NCBI GenBank assembly: GCA_002238765.1
Contig: MPMZ01000002.1
Coordinates: 45,149-109,148 of the forward strand
Reading direction: 5' to 3'
Length of the DNA: 64,000 nt
Source: Nitrospira sp. bin75
GTDB lineage: Bacteria; Nitrospirota; Nitrospiria; Nitrospirales; UBA8639
The position numbers and the translations under genes are program-made. Under the pieces are notes generated by a model, which was not told the DNA's origin, did not search any database, and saw only the letters and a list, made by a program, of their open reading frames with translations. How positions within the stretch are numbered: position 1 is the first letter of the stretch; each line of letters begins with the position of its first letter. Positions 7,965-17,500 of the stretch are shown here, in pieces.

Positions 7965-10412
7965 TCAGCGGTCCCAGCAGCACCTCTTGTACTTCTTGCC
8001 ACTTCCGCAGGGACAGAATTCGTTGCGTCTGATTTTTCGACTTTCAGTTATGGCGTTGGAGAGTCGCTTCTGGCGCAAGCCCTTCGTTTTCAAACGCAAC
8101 CTTGGTAACTGGTCAGGCGGGATATTGGCCAACCCGACCCATTTCCAATCGACTTCTTGAAGTTCACCAGTCGCTGAATAGCTGAGTTCCATCAGGAGCC
8201 GACGCGACTCGCTATGCATGACGACGAGCGTTTGGGCGTGATCAAGTCCCCAAGCTGCTTTTCTTGGTCCTGAATGTTCAGTCCAACAGTAGATCGTTAA
8301 TTTAACATTGCCATGCGTTGAAAAAGGCTTGGGTCGCTTTGTGGTAGGTTGGCGTGTCAATTCTTCAATGATGTCGGTGTCAATCTTTGTTCGCCAATCG
8401 CCTCCGATATCGAGTATGTAGGCTACGACCGCTGCTCGCCCAGGTTTGTTGTTCTGAGACAGAACTTCGATGATTTTCTGAAGACGTGCTGGTATACCCT
8501 GCTTTAGCGAACAGGGTGCATTGGAATCAAACATACGTTCGTGAAAGAATTTGTCAACCTTCGAACGGTAGCCGATGAAATCGATTGGAGCGTCTGAGTC
8601 GCCTTGCACCCCCTTGGCGTGGGTACTGTAATGATTATGATCGAGATAAAGACCGAGATGATCCAATTCATCGTTACATTGGATGACATCCGAATCGAAA
8701 GCCTGCATGCGCTGTTCGATATAATGGAGAAAGACCAAAGGATTTTCGAAAATGTCTGCATAAACTCGCAAATCGTCTAAAGATATCGCCCAAACAGGTG
8801 ATGCACCAACGTCGACGCCGATCTTTCGGAGATGTTGAATTTGTGCCGCAAGTTCCGTGAACGGATCCAAAGTAACAGGGCAAATCGTGATATGCCGAAA
8901 ATCGGACTTGCGAAGTTTATCAATCTGACTATGATTGCTATCGAATAATGGAACACTTTCGGCAGTCTTCAAATAATCGAGGAATCTTCGCCCCTGCATT
9001 GCTGGTTTCAAGACGAGATTCTTAAGTGAAATGATGTATGCGGGAAAGTCACTTGATGGGGGTGTGTATGTGAAAGCACCGCCTCGCGCTTCAATGACAA
9101 ATAGATGAGCGTCGTAAATCAAGAGACCGTCGGCTTCACACCACTCAGTCGCACCCGAGTCAGTCTTGCCACGATAGTAAACGTTCTTCAGCACTTTAGC
9201 GCCCGGCAGTAGACGTTTAAGATATTTGAAGGGTAGATCCTCTGATTGACTGCGCTGGATTGTATTCCAAGTCTCCTGATAATCAGGTTTCAGGCGCAGG
9301 ATAACACGCTGCATGACGCGGTATATATTGTCGAACAGGCTGTAGAGGTCAAAGCAATAACATTGATCTTCCAGCCGAATAAATGGGCGCTTGAATACTG
9401 GCCAAATGCGCAATGGCCAGCCACGGAATTCACCTTCAGCAAAGAAATCTTTCTCCTCACCTGTCCGCCAACTCAGTTCTACTAAGAGTTTCTCTGGAAG
9501 AGCAGTAATTTTTTGGACATCGAATAGATTCATGCCTAATAATCGACCCCCAATATCAGCATGGCGATCTTCCCAAGTATTTTCTTTAATAACCGTGGCT
9601 ATTAGATCAGAAAGATTTGGGTTGGAATCCGAAGATAAATCAATGACTTTTTTGTCGACAGCGTCCATCGTGTCGCTCTGGAATTGTTTGAGGTCATCGA
9701 AGCGGTCCTGGATGCCAAACGACAAAGCATGCCAGATTTTCGTAATTTCTGTGACGAACTGCTCACCAGAGATTCCGAAGAGCTCTTGAAGAATGCCAGT
9801 ATGTGGGTGGAACATATCTTCTAGATAGGCTGGTTCGTGGACTTGATACCTACGACCCCTTACATTGCACCAGAAAAGTTGAGCTTTGAACTGAAACTCC
9901 TCGAAGTTTTTGTCAAAATGGGGATCGTCGGTTCTATTCTTTGCCGTACGGCAAATCTGGTAGTCCAAGTTTATCTTAGTAAATAGCTCTTCAATTTTAG
10001 ACCTGAGGTTATCCCACTCTTCATTCGTTACGTCGTCTCTTTGATTTTTTGCCGGTGGGACTGCTGCAATGACGCTTTGAACATAGTCAATCATGCGCAA
10101 TGAGGCACCTTCTTTTTCGCCAATTTCGACTTCCGCCTCAATTCTTACATGCGCCATCGCCATTTCCCACCAAGCACGATGTAGGAGTTTTTCTGGGGGT
10201 AGCACCTTGATGAGATCCGCGATTTCGGTGACTAGCATATTGATGTCTCCGACAATCTTTGGATGCTCTTCGACTAGATGTTTTTGGAATTTTTCAAATT
10301 CCCCATCTTGCCAATTGGACTTATAGATAATGTTTTTTCCAAGACGTGCCATGGCAGGAGATCCCATTGATAGCGTTTTGTCTGGCTTCTGTGGCTTCAA
10401 TTTCTTGGCCAT
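7965..10412 (-). CDS. Large SEC-C motif protein with PD-(D/E)XK-like region
   Basis: About 815 residues, not recognised as a named family. The last 16 residues hold a SEC-C zinc motif (FCPCGSGKKYKRCC). Near residue 425-445 the stretch EWCEADGLLIYDAHLFVIEARGGAFTY has the beta-strand/acid pattern of a PD-(D/E)XK nuclease, but the expected E-x-K reads E-A-R. The remainder is mixed helical with no membrane segment. The ATG at 10412 has a GGGTG six bases upstream and is preferred over a GTG at 10421. It lies 42 bases after priA on the same strand and upstream of the C-R restriction pair, in AT-richer DNA. A defence role is plausible from position but unproven. Confidence 0.6.
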   Translation of the reverse strand: MAKKLKPQKPDKTLSMGSPAMARLGKNIIYKSNWQDGEFEKFQKHLVEEHPKIVGDINMLVTEIADLIKVLPPEKLLHRAWWEMAMAHVRIEAEVEIGEKEGASLRMIDYVQSVIAAVPPAKNQRDDVTNEEWDNLRSKIEELFTKINLDYQICRTAKNRTDDPHFDKNFEEFQFKAQLFWCNVRGRRYQVHEPAYLEDMFHPHTGILQELFGISGEQFVTEITKIWHALSFGIQDRFDDLKQFQSDTMDAVDKKVIDLSSDSNPNLSDLIATVIKENTWEDRHADIGGRLLGMNLFDVQKITALPEKLLVELSWRTGEEKDFFAEGEFRGWPLRIWPVFKRPFIRLEDQCYCFDLYSLFDNIYRVMQRVILRLKPDYQETWNTIQRSQSEDLPFKYLKRLLPGAKVLKNVYYRGKTDSGATEWCEADGLLIYDAHLFVIEARGGAFTYTPPSSDFPAYIISLKNLVLKPAMQGRRFLDYLKTAESVPLFDSNHSQIDKLRKSDFRHITICPVTLDPFTELAAQIQHLRKIGVDVGASPVWAISLDDLRVYADIFENPLVFLHYIEQRMQAFDSDVIQCNDELDHLGLYLDHNHYSTHAKGVQGDSDAPIDFIGYRSKVDKFFHERMFDSNAPCSLKQGIPARLQKIIEVLSQNNKPGRAAVVAYILDIGGDWRTKIDTDIIEELTRQPTTKRPKPFSTHGNVKLTIYCWTEHSGPRKAAWGLDHAQTLVVMHSESRRLLMELSYSATGELQEVDWKWVGLANIPPDQLPRLRLKTKGLRQKRLSNAITESRKIRRNEFCPCGSGKKYKRCCWDR

Positions 10413-10454
10413 GATGTTCACCCGCCTTGTTTAGTATTCGAGAAGTCCTTCCTG

Positions 10455-12686
10455 CTACTTCACGTCGAGTGGATCCACGTTCACCACGAATTTCAGGCGT
10501 CGATAGGCTTTTTCCCTCGTCATCAACTCGAGCGTCCGTTGGACGAGGGTTCGCCCGGCGGTGCCGTCAGCGACTTTGACCAACAGATGATAGTGGGAAA
10601 GCCCTCGGGGCTTGGCCCCATGTGAGGCGAGGGGACCCAGGATGGCGTCCTGTTCATGCCGTTGTGTGTCTCCTCGCGCGATCATGTCGGCGAGGCCATT
10701 CGTGAGATGCTGCCGCCATATGTTTGCGGCTTCCTCGGCTTCGGTTGCTGCCTGGCCCGAGACGTGCAACTGGATGAGCTGCCCGAAGGGAGGGTACCCC
10801 ACCAGCCGGCGAAAGGCCAATTCATGGTCGTAGAAGAGCTTGGGCTGTTGTTGGCCGACGGCGTGCATCACCGGATGCGACGGCAGGCGCGTTTGAATGA
10901 TCGCGGACCCGGAGAGGCCGGGGGTTAACAGATCGACGGCTTGCTGGAGATGGTGAAACACGCGTTCCGACGATCGAAAGTCCGGCACGTGCAGGTCGGC
11001 GTCCGCGTAGGGGATGACGACGCATCGCACCGGCGTGAAGGGGGAGGCCTGAAAAAGCAGTTGCGTCCCGACGATGATCTGCATCTGTCCTTGTGAAAAT
11101 TGCTCTCTGACGCGGCGTGCAATGGATTCGCTCCGGATCGTGTTGCCGTCATACCGTCCGACGGCGGCGTGGGGGTACAGCCGTTGTAACTCTTCTTCAA
11201 GGCGTTCGGTGCCGAATCCCACCGGTTCCAAGCGAATGCCGGAACAGGCTGGACACGCGGTTGGTATGGGCTCGGCCTGCCCACAATAGGAGCACCGCAG
11301 TTGTGATTGCCGGAGACTCAAGGCAATCCGGCAGCGCGGGCATTGCGGCGCCGTTCCACAATCCCGGCAGGTGACGGACGAAGAAAACCCTTTTCGATTG
11401 TGATAGACGACGACCCCGCCACCTTGTGCCATGGCCTGCTCGATGTCGTTTTGCATCGCATCCGAGAAGATCGTGCCGAACGGAGTTTCTTGAAGGCTGA
11501 TGATCTGAATCGGATGTGGTGTGCTCCGGCCGGCGAAAGTCCGATGGGACTTCTCGTCGTTCGCAAGGCGATGGACGCTCTCCAGCGTGGGGTACGGCGT
11601 GTGAAGCACCAGCACGGCGTCGTCCAATTCGGCTCTTTTTCGTGCGACCTCTCGGGCGTGATAGTGCGGACTCGGATCTTCCTTGTAGGCGCTGTCCTCT
11701 TCATGTTCGACCCACACGCAGCCCAGGGCAGGGAGAGGAAGGAACAGCGCGGACCTGGTCCCCACGACCACGGGATAGTGCCCTTGTTTGATGGCTTGCC
11801 AGTGTTGAAAACGCTGTTTGTCTGAAAGGCCGCTGTGAAACTCGGCTATCGGACATTTGAGCGAGTGCCGGAGATGCGCGATCAGGCGCGCTGACTGGTT
11901 GATACTCGGGGCGATCACCAGGACCGTGCGTGCCCGGGCCGTGGTTTCTCGTATGACGTTGCCCAACAGGGAGTGCGGAAATGTCGATTCAGTGGTCAGC
12001 ACTTCCCCGAATCGTTCGGCTTGCAGGTGTTGCTGAAAATTGCCCCACCACGAGGGGAGGCCGGGGCTTTCATCCGGGACTTCGAGAAAGCCCTGTACAG
12101 GGGACGTTGGTGGAGGAACGTGGTGAAACGGCAGTTCGGTCCAGTCTTGCCGGTCCTGAATCCACTGGTGCCGTTTGAGCCGTTGCAGGACAGTGGAGGG
12201 GTTATCCAGCAGCGTGTCAATGGTTGAGCGTGCCAGGCCTTTGGAACGTTTGGCGAGAGCGGCAAGGAGTCTGTGCGTGGAGGTACCGGCGCGGGTGGTT
12301 TCCAGGTGTTGTCGGCCTTGCGGGGTAATAGTCCAACGGGTACTGCTGCGAAAGGGGACGTCCGGCGGTTGGACAAGCCCCAGGCAGGTTCCCGTTGGTG
12401 CCAGGTAATAGTCGGCTATCCATTGCGCCAAGGCGATGAGCGTGGGGTCCGGGTCCCAGTGCGCGGAGGTGAGGAGATGCAGGTCGCGAATACGGCCCGG
12501 AGCAACGGGGGGTTGCTTCGCGTTCCCGGCAAGAGAGACAATAATCCCGGGCTTGACACGCGGCCCGAACGGCGCCAGCACCCATTGCCCTATTTTAGGA
12601 TTGGAACGCCACGACTGGGGAATACGGTACGTAAACGATTGAGAGGTCCTGGGAGGAAAGACAACGTCGGCATAGGATGGTGGCAT
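10455..12686 (-). CDS. priA: Primosomal protein N' (PriA), helicase motifs degenerate
   Basis: 743 residues, the usual PriA length. The N-terminal DNA-binding domain (YADVVFPPRTSQSFTYRIP), the eight zinc-binding cysteines (near 440-481: CRDCGTAPQCPRC...CSYCGQ...CPAC) and the C-terminal domain are all kept. Helicase motifs are lost: where GxTGSGKTE belongs the sequence is LTTESTFPHSLL (229-240), DEEH reads EHEED (327-331), GSATPSLES reads LHTPYPTLES, and the arginine finger motif GRAGR reads VDLLTPG. Known PriA reloads the replicative helicase at stalled forks; this one probably keeps a structural role without ATP-driven unwinding, as reported for actinobacterial PriA. Confidence 0.9.
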   Translation of the reverse strand: MPPSYADVVFPPRTSQSFTYRIPQSWRSNPKIGQWVLAPFGPRVKPGIIVSLAGNAKQPPVAPGRIRDLHLLTSAHWDPDPTLIALAQWIADYYLAPTGTCLGLVQPPDVPFRSSTRWTITPQGRQHLETTRAGTSTHRLLAALAKRSKGLARSTIDTLLDNPSTVLQRLKRHQWIQDRQDWTELPFHHVPPPTSPVQGFLEVPDESPGLPSWWGNFQQHLQAERFGEVLTTESTFPHSLLGNVIRETTARARTVLVIAPSINQSARLIAHLRHSLKCPIAEFHSGLSDKQRFQHWQAIKQGHYPVVVGTRSALFLPLPALGCVWVEHEEDSAYKEDPSPHYHAREVARKRAELDDAVLVLHTPYPTLESVHRLANDEKSHRTFAGRSTPHPIQIISLQETPFGTIFSDAMQNDIEQAMAQGGGVVVYHNRKGFSSSVTCRDCGTAPQCPRCRIALSLRQSQLRCSYCGQAEPIPTACPACSGIRLEPVGFGTERLEEELQRLYPHAAVGRYDGNTIRSESIARRVREQFSQGQMQIIVGTQLLFQASPFTPVRCVVIPYADADLHVPDFRSSERVFHHLQQAVDLLTPGLSGSAIIQTRLPSHPVMHAVGQQQPKLFYDHELAFRRLVGYPPFGQLIQLHVSGQAATEAEEAANIWRQHLTNGLADMIARGDTQRHEQDAILGPLASHGAKPRGLSHYHLLVKVADGTAGRTLVQRTLELMTREKAYRRLKFVVNVDPLDVK

Positions 12687-12765
12687 ATCGGCTATTGTGC
12701 CAAAGGATGGGCGCCCTCACAACGAAAGGGAAGCAGGTTCTGAGAAAAAATCTGAATTTCGTGGG

Positions 12766-12793
12766 GTAGGGAACAACGATCGTTGTTCCCTAC
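12766..12793. repeat. 28-bp perfect palindrome
   Basis: Two 14-base arms, GTAGGGAACAACGA and its exact reverse complement, meet with no spacer. It lies between the divergent priA and the EF-hand gene. It resembles dispersed palindromic units in other genomes; no second copy was noticed here. No T-run follows, so it is not a typical terminator. Confidence 0.8.
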
Positions 12794-12807
12794 GCGGATT
12801 ACCGGTC

Positions 12808-13341
12808 ATGATCAACAAGAGAACAGGGAACGGTGTGCTCCTCGTGATGCTTTGGGCGTTTGTCGGGATGGCAGGCATGCTGCCTTGGCCGGTGTATGGA
12901 CAGGAAGAGGCGCCGACCTCGCTCCCGAGTCCTTCGCCTTCCCAATCTTCCGGGGAAACGCATTTGCGGGATTTTTCTCCTCTTCCGGAAGAGCCCGAAG
13001 AGTTTGACGATCGTGAGGTCAAGGCGTATTACGACTGGCGCAATGATCTGTTCTTTCGGGAATTCGACATGAACGGGGACGGCGTGGTGAACTACATGAC
13101 CGCCAGGCGAACCTACAAGGTCTGGTTGGATGAATTCGGCACACCCGTCGTCGTGACGGTCGGGGCTCCGTTGTTCTATTGGCTGGATCGCAACGGGAAT
13201 GGGGCATTTGAAACGGGCAAAGGCGAGATGTGGTCGGACCCGGACGAGGACGGCCTCACCGGCAATGAAAAGACGTACGATACCAGCCCTCTGGAACAGC
13301 AGCCTTCGCGTATTCCACGGTGGTCCGCGCCTTCTCCGTAG
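12808..13341 (+). CDS. Secreted EF-hand calcium-binding protein
   Basis: 177 residues starting at ATG 12808. A signal peptide is clear (basic MINKRTGN, hydrophobic core VLLVMLWAFVGMAGMLPWPV, cleavage near YGQ). A proline/serine-rich linker follows. Three acidic loops match EF-hand or dockerin-type calcium sites: FDMNGDGVVNY, LDRNGNGAFET and SDPDEDGLTGNE. It is likely periplasmic or exported. It is transcribed away from priA and has no functional neighbour. Role unknown. Confidence 0.7.
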   Translation: MINKRTGNGVLLVMLWAFVGMAGMLPWPVYGQEEAPTSLPSPSPSQSSGETHLRDFSPLPEEPEEFDDREVKAYYDWRNDLFFREFDMNGDGVVNYMTARRTYKVWLDEFGTPVVVTVGAPLFYWLDRNGNGAFETGKGEMWSDPDEDGLTGNEKTYDTSPLEQQPSRIPRWSAPSP

Positions 13342-13413
13342 TCACTGGTCGGTTTTTTGTGATTGGTGACGCCCCCCACCGGTTCGCCGGCGGGCTTTGC
13401 CCTTGGCTCACCG

Positions 13414-13434
13414 ACTCCCCCTCAAGGGGGGAGT
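13414..13434. repeat. GC-rich hairpin
   Basis: Arms ACTCCCCC and GGGGGAGT around a short loop, within a GC-rich spacer after the EF-hand gene. There is no T-tract, so termination is uncertain; it looks like a dispersed palindromic unit. Confidence 0.5.
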
Positions 13435-13506
13435 GATAGCCAAGTACCATCGGTAGACTTACGCATCTCGTTCTTTTAAGATGGCGTCTTGACGGAAGAA
13501 AGGGCA

Positions 13507-13857
13507 ATGTCAAGTTCCATTGCCGGAATAAAAGCGGTTATCCGACCGAGCGTGCGGACCACGATCCGTAACACTTTGGCCTCGGTGATTCAGGAAGTTA
13601 CGGAGCAAGAATTACGGATAGCCTCAAAAACTAAAAGTTTCCGTGAGTCGCTGATGGAGGTGATTCAATCCATGAATCGCGTTCAGCCGGATAAAGAAAA
13701 ACAAGCAGACGAAAAAGCGCCGAAACGCATTCAAACGCAGATCCATCGGCGTAAGAAGGCCAAGGCGGTCTCTCCCCTGACGAATGAATGGGAAAGTTCG
13801 CAAGCTGAACCTCCCAAAGGCTTGAAACGCCCACCGCAGGATATGCGGAACTCGTAA
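13507..13857 (+). CDS. Small basic hypothetical protein
   Basis: 116 residues from ATG 13507, with GAAAGG just upstream; a TTG at 13489 is an alternative. The N-terminal 60 residues are predicted helical (VRTTIRNTLASVIQEVTEQELRIASKTKSFRESLMEVIQSMNRV). The second half is lysine/arginine-rich and probably disordered (IHRRKKAKAVS). No family is recognised. It stands alone before the oxygenase gene. Confidence 0.5.
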   Translation: MSSSIAGIKAVIRPSVRTTIRNTLASVIQEVTEQELRIASKTKSFRESLMEVIQSMNRVQPDKEKQADEKAPKRIQTQIHRRKKAKAVSPLTNEWESSQAEPPKGLKRPPQDMRNS

Positions 13858-14004
13858 ATCTTCCGCCCCCCTTCGATCCTTGTCAATCAAGCGCGACGCA
13901 AGAAGAGCCCCAGAGGTGAGCAAGGATCTAAGCAATGGGTGATTACACGTGTTCATACGAGTTGCCTGCCATGATACCGTGGCGTCTTGGTCCGGAGTGA
14001 ATTC

Positions 14005-16341
14005 ATGCATGCAGATTTGATTCGAACCCTTGCCAAAGTCGACCGGCCAGGCGACGTCTGTGCGGCTGGCGATCTCCCGCTGACGATGCCGGGTTTGGAG
14101 GTTGAGGGCCTGGGCACGCTACGTCTGCCGCTGGCAGAGACTCAGGCCCGCGCCCTGATAGCGCGATGCGTGCAGGCGCCCTACGGCAAGGGTACGCAAA
14201 CGCTGGTGGACACGGACGTACGTCGCGTTTGGGAGATGGATCCAGCGTGTTTCGAGTTGACCAACCCGAAGTGGGAGCGGTTGATCGAGTCGATTCTCCA
14301 TGAAGTACAACAGCGGTTGGGGCTTGAGGAACGCAAGCTGTCCGCACACCTGTACAAGCTGCTGGTATACGAGAAGGAGAGTTTTTTTCTGCCGCACCGT
14401 GACGGGGAAAAGCTGGACGGAATGGTGGCCACGTTGATTGTCGCTTTGCCGTCGGTGCATGAAGGCGGGGAATTGGTTATCCGACATGAGGGCCGGGTAC
14501 ATGAGATCGTTTTTGCTGGTGCAGCCTCAGGGCTGGAATTGAGTTACGCGGCCTTTTACGCCGACTGCCAGCATGAGGTCAAACCCTTGATCAGCGGTTA
14601 TCGCCTGTGCCTGGCCTACAACGTGACGCTCGCCAAGTCCCCGGGCAGGCAAGGTCTCCATGCACCGTTGTATGTCGACGTGGGCATCAGGGTTGCGGAA
14701 CTTCTCGGAGCGTGGCGCGAGAAGGGAGAAACGGAAAAGCTCGCCGTAACCCTGGAGCATCGGTACACGCGGGACGGGCTCACGCTGAACAAACTCAAGG
14801 GCATCGATCGCGCACGTGCAGAGGTGTTGTTCGAGGCGGCGGAGCAGACTGGCTGCGTCGCGCACCTGGCCCTGGTCACCCTGTGGCAGTATGGCGCCGT
14901 CGACTATGACGAAGACGATTACTTCCATCCGGTCCGGGGACGATATTACCGGCGTTACGACAATGATGACGTTGATGGAGACATCGGCAGCGGACGTGAG
15001 ATGGGTGAAATCTTCGAGACCAGTTTGACGGCGAATGACTGGTCAGACCGTCACGGAGACACCTGTCGGTTCGGCAGGATGGAACTGGACGACGATGAAA
15101 TCGTCACCAACGCGGCCCTCGACACCGACGATCCAAGCGAGGAAGAATTCGAAGGCTACACCGGTAATGCGGGCATGACCCTGGCTCGCTGGTACCACCG
15201 GGCCGCGGTCCTGATCTGGCCGCGAGAGCAACACTTCTCCGTGCTGTGCAGCACCGGAACAGAGTTCGCCATCGGTGGCCTGGAAGCGATGGTGAAAGCA
15301 CTGAAACGGGCTCCCGGGACGCAGCGAGCAGCACAGCGGACGGACTGTTTGAAATTTGCAAGAGCCATCATCGATAGCTGGACACTGCCACGTGGTGGGT
15401 GGTTTGACGAGAGCAACGGTGAAACAGATCGAAGCGTATTCTCCAAGCTGCTGAGCACGCTGGACGATCCGGACCTGATGCGCCGTTTCCTGTCTGAGGT
15501 CGTACCGAACGATGGTGGTATCAAATTCCCTCCCGAGTTCGTAAAATTTTGCAGGCGCCACGGCTTGGTCGGCTTCGGGGCAGAGTTGGCCAGGGTGATC
15601 GGTGTCGTTACGAAAATGACGCTTCTCAGGAACGCGGAATTGCTGTTCTTGCTTTGCCGTCAGCTTGATAACGAGGCAGACGACCTCGCGCTCTGCATCC
15701 GCTTGTGCGAGCACGCGGCCCTGTCACTGGAGAGATTTGACAGTCAAGCTCCGGAAGACCAAGGGCAAGCCCAGGAGCTTGACCGTACCGCCTTGCTCTG
15801 CACGTTGGTGAGCGCGATGCTGGACGTCGATGCGGAAGGCCCGTTGTGGAAAGTGATCGATCACGCCTTGGCCCATCGGGACAAGTATGAATTGACCAGG
15901 ACTCACCTGGCTGCAATCTTCAAGCTTGAGTCTCGGCTTGGAACGCGGTCGCCGTCCAGCGAGGCCATTGCACGCTGGCTATCAACGTGCCGGCGCGAAT
16001 TGCAGGAGCGAACCGCAAAGGCACCGCAGGCGCCCACGGATTACCGGCGCGACGAGAGGGTTTCCTGCCACTGCGCTGACTGTCAAGTCCTGAGTCGTTT
16101 CCTGGCAAATCCGGTCGAGCGGGAGTGCCGCATGCCGTTAAACAAGGAGCGGCGCATGCATCTGCACCAGATCATTGACGGGAATCGTTGCGACCTGACA
16201 CACGTGACGGAGCGTCGAGGCCGCCCGTACACCTTGGTTTGTAGAAAAACCACCGCCTCATACGAAAGGGCATGCGCAACGTTCGAAAGAGACAAATGCA
16301 ATCTCTCCCGGCTTACCGGAATCGAGCAACGCCTCGGTTAA
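14005..16341 (+). CDS. Large 2-oxoglutarate/Fe(II)-dependent oxygenase
   Basis: 778 residues from ATG 14005, with GGAG seven bases upstream. Residues 110-210 are a prolyl-4-hydroxylase-like double-stranded beta-helix: iron ligands H131 and D133 in FFLPHRDGE, H190 in DCQHEVKP, and R200 for 2-oxoglutarate in SGYRLCLAYNV. The remaining ~570 residues have no obvious known domain; near the C-terminus is a cysteine/histidine cluster VSCHCADCQVLSRF that may bind metal. The catalytic residues all look intact. Substrate unknown. It sits alone between a hypothetical gene and nuoA and could be a horizontal arrival. Oxygenase fold is sure; biological role is not. Confidence 0.75.
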   Translation: MHADLIRTLAKVDRPGDVCAAGDLPLTMPGLEVEGLGTLRLPLAETQARALIARCVQAPYGKGTQTLVDTDVRRVWEMDPACFELTNPKWERLIESILHEVQQRLGLEERKLSAHLYKLLVYEKESFFLPHRDGEKLDGMVATLIVALPSVHEGGELVIRHEGRVHEIVFAGAASGLELSYAAFYADCQHEVKPLISGYRLCLAYNVTLAKSPGRQGLHAPLYVDVGIRVAELLGAWREKGETEKLAVTLEHRYTRDGLTLNKLKGIDRARAEVLFEAAEQTGCVAHLALVTLWQYGAVDYDEDDYFHPVRGRYYRRYDNDDVDGDIGSGREMGEIFETSLTANDWSDRHGDTCRFGRMELDDDEIVTNAALDTDDPSEEEFEGYTGNAGMTLARWYHRAAVLIWPREQHFSVLCSTGTEFAIGGLEAMVKALKRAPGTQRAAQRTDCLKFARAIIDSWTLPRGGWFDESNGETDRSVFSKLLSTLDDPDLMRRFLSEVVPNDGGIKFPPEFVKFCRRHGLVGFGAELARVIGVVTKMTLLRNAELLFLLCRQLDNEADDLALCIRLCEHAALSLERFDSQAPEDQGQAQELDRTALLCTLVSAMLDVDAEGPLWKVIDHALAHRDKYELTRTHLAAIFKLESRLGTRSPSSEAIARWLSTCRRELQERTAKAPQAPTDYRRDERVSCHCADCQVLSRFLANPVERECRMPLNKERRMHLHQIIDGNRCDLTHVTERRGRPYTLVCRKTTASYERACATFERDKCNLSRLTGIEQRLG

Positions 16342-16476
16342 TGCCTCGACGTCAGTGAGCCCCGGACCCGCAAACACGACCACGTTCCACGTGCGATTTT
16401 CTTGTCATTACACTGCCCGCGGCTCGTGGACGCGGCAATGGGGCTTTTGAAACGGAATGGTAGGTCTTTTGTTCTC

Positions 16477-16506
16477 TTGATTCGTCCAAAAATGGGGTGC
16501 TACGAT
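16477..16506 (+). promoter_or_regulatory. Candidate promoter of the nuo operon
   Basis: TTGATT (16477-16482), 18 bases, then TACGAT (16501-16506), about 80 bases before nuoA. It is the best match in the 245-base gap after the oxygenase gene; the rest of the gap shows no gene. Confidence 0.4.
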
Positions 16507-16586
16507 GAAAAACTGTGCGAAAAGATTGAAGTTTTTGACCCCCGCTTCCGGACATCGGAGGCAAGTCCCTGCGAGGTCGAATCCTT

Positions 16587-16973
16587 ATGGTCGGTGGCCT
16601 GGATCTGTTTTTTGACTATCTCGCGAAATATTCGCCAATAGTCGTGTTTATTATCCTGGCGTTGGGATTCGGGGTGGTCACGCTCCTCCTGAGTTATCTC
16701 GTCCAACCGAAGTATCCCGAAGCAGAAAAACTCAGCGTCTATGAATGCGGCAGTGAGCCGTTTTCCGATTCCCGGATGCCGTTTCCCGTCCGGTATTACG
16801 TCATCGCGATGCTGTTCGTTATTTTCGATATTGAAGTCATTTTTCTCTATCCCTGGGCCGTCACCTTTGACCAACTCGGCGTGATCGGCCTCATTGAAAT
16901 GATGATTTTTATCGGTCTGTTTGTCGTGGCCTACGTGTATGCGTGGAGAAAGGGCGCGTTGGAGTGGGACTGA
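16587..16973 (+). CDS. nuoA: NADH-quinone oxidoreductase subunit A
   Basis: 128 residues with three membrane helices. Typical NuoA motifs are [40 protein letters not shown], including the acidic residues of the second helix that take part in quinone-coupled pumping. It is the first gene of the 12-gene operon; nuoB overlaps its end. The ATG at 16587 gives the standard length. Confidence 0.95.
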   Translation: MVGGLDLFFDYLAKYSPIVVFIILALGFGVVTLLLSYLVQPKYPEAEKLSVYECGSEPFSDSRMPFPVRYYVIAMLFVIFDIEVIFLYPWAVTFDQLGVIGLIEMMIFIGLFVVAYVYAWRKGALEWD

Positions 16974-17500
16974 TCCAAATAGGGAAAAAGCACGAGAAAG
17001 ACGGCGATATCGGGGTCATCACGCTGTCTCTGGAAAAAGCCGCGAATTGGGCGCGGAAAGGATCGCTTTGGCCGATGACGTTCGGGTTGGCGTGTTGCGC
17101 GATTGAGATGATTGCCGCGGTCTCCTCCCGGTATGACGTCGACCGGTATGGGGCCGGCGTGTTTCGCGGATCTCCGCGCCAATCCGATTTGATGATCGTG
17201 GCGGGTACGGTGTGCCGGCGTATGGCTCCGGTCATTCGAAAAATCTACGACCAGATGCCCGAACCCAAATACGTCATTTCCATGGGGTCCTGCGCCACGT
17301 CCGGGAATATTTACGATAGCTACAGCGTGGTCCAAGGCGTGGATCGCTTCGTGCCGGTCGATATTTACGTACCGGGATGTCCGCCGACCCCCGAAGCCCT
17401 GTTCGACGGGATTTTGAAGCTTCAGGATCAGATTATGCAGAAGCGGGTCTTCACCAAACAACCCGAGGAAGTCAGACCCCGGGACAAGGTGAGCGGGTAA
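16964..17500 (+). CDS. nuoB: NADH-quinone oxidoreductase subunit B
   Basis: 178 residues from GTG 16964 (a GTG at 16943 is also possible). It carries the N2 [4Fe-4S] cluster next to the quinone site: the tandem cysteines in [10 protein letters not shown], the cysteine in [10 protein letters not shown], and [16 protein letters not shown]. It overlaps the end of nuoA by ten bases and shares one base with nuoC (stop/start TAATG), so translation is coupled. Confidence 0.95.
   Translation: MGLIQIGKKHEKDGDIGVITLSLEKAANWARKGSLWPMTFGLACCAIEMIAAVSSRYDVDRYGAGVFRGSPRQSDLMIVAGTVCRRMAPVIRKIYDQMPEPKYVISMGSCATSGNIYDSYSVVQGVDRFVPVDIYVPGCPPTPEALFDGILKLQDQIMQKRVFTKQPEEVRPRDKVSG

Noticed and set aside
16560..16590. 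tRNA-like GAGGTCGAATCC before nuoA
   Set aside because: The T-arm stem does not pair and no acceptor or anticodon arm can be built around it.
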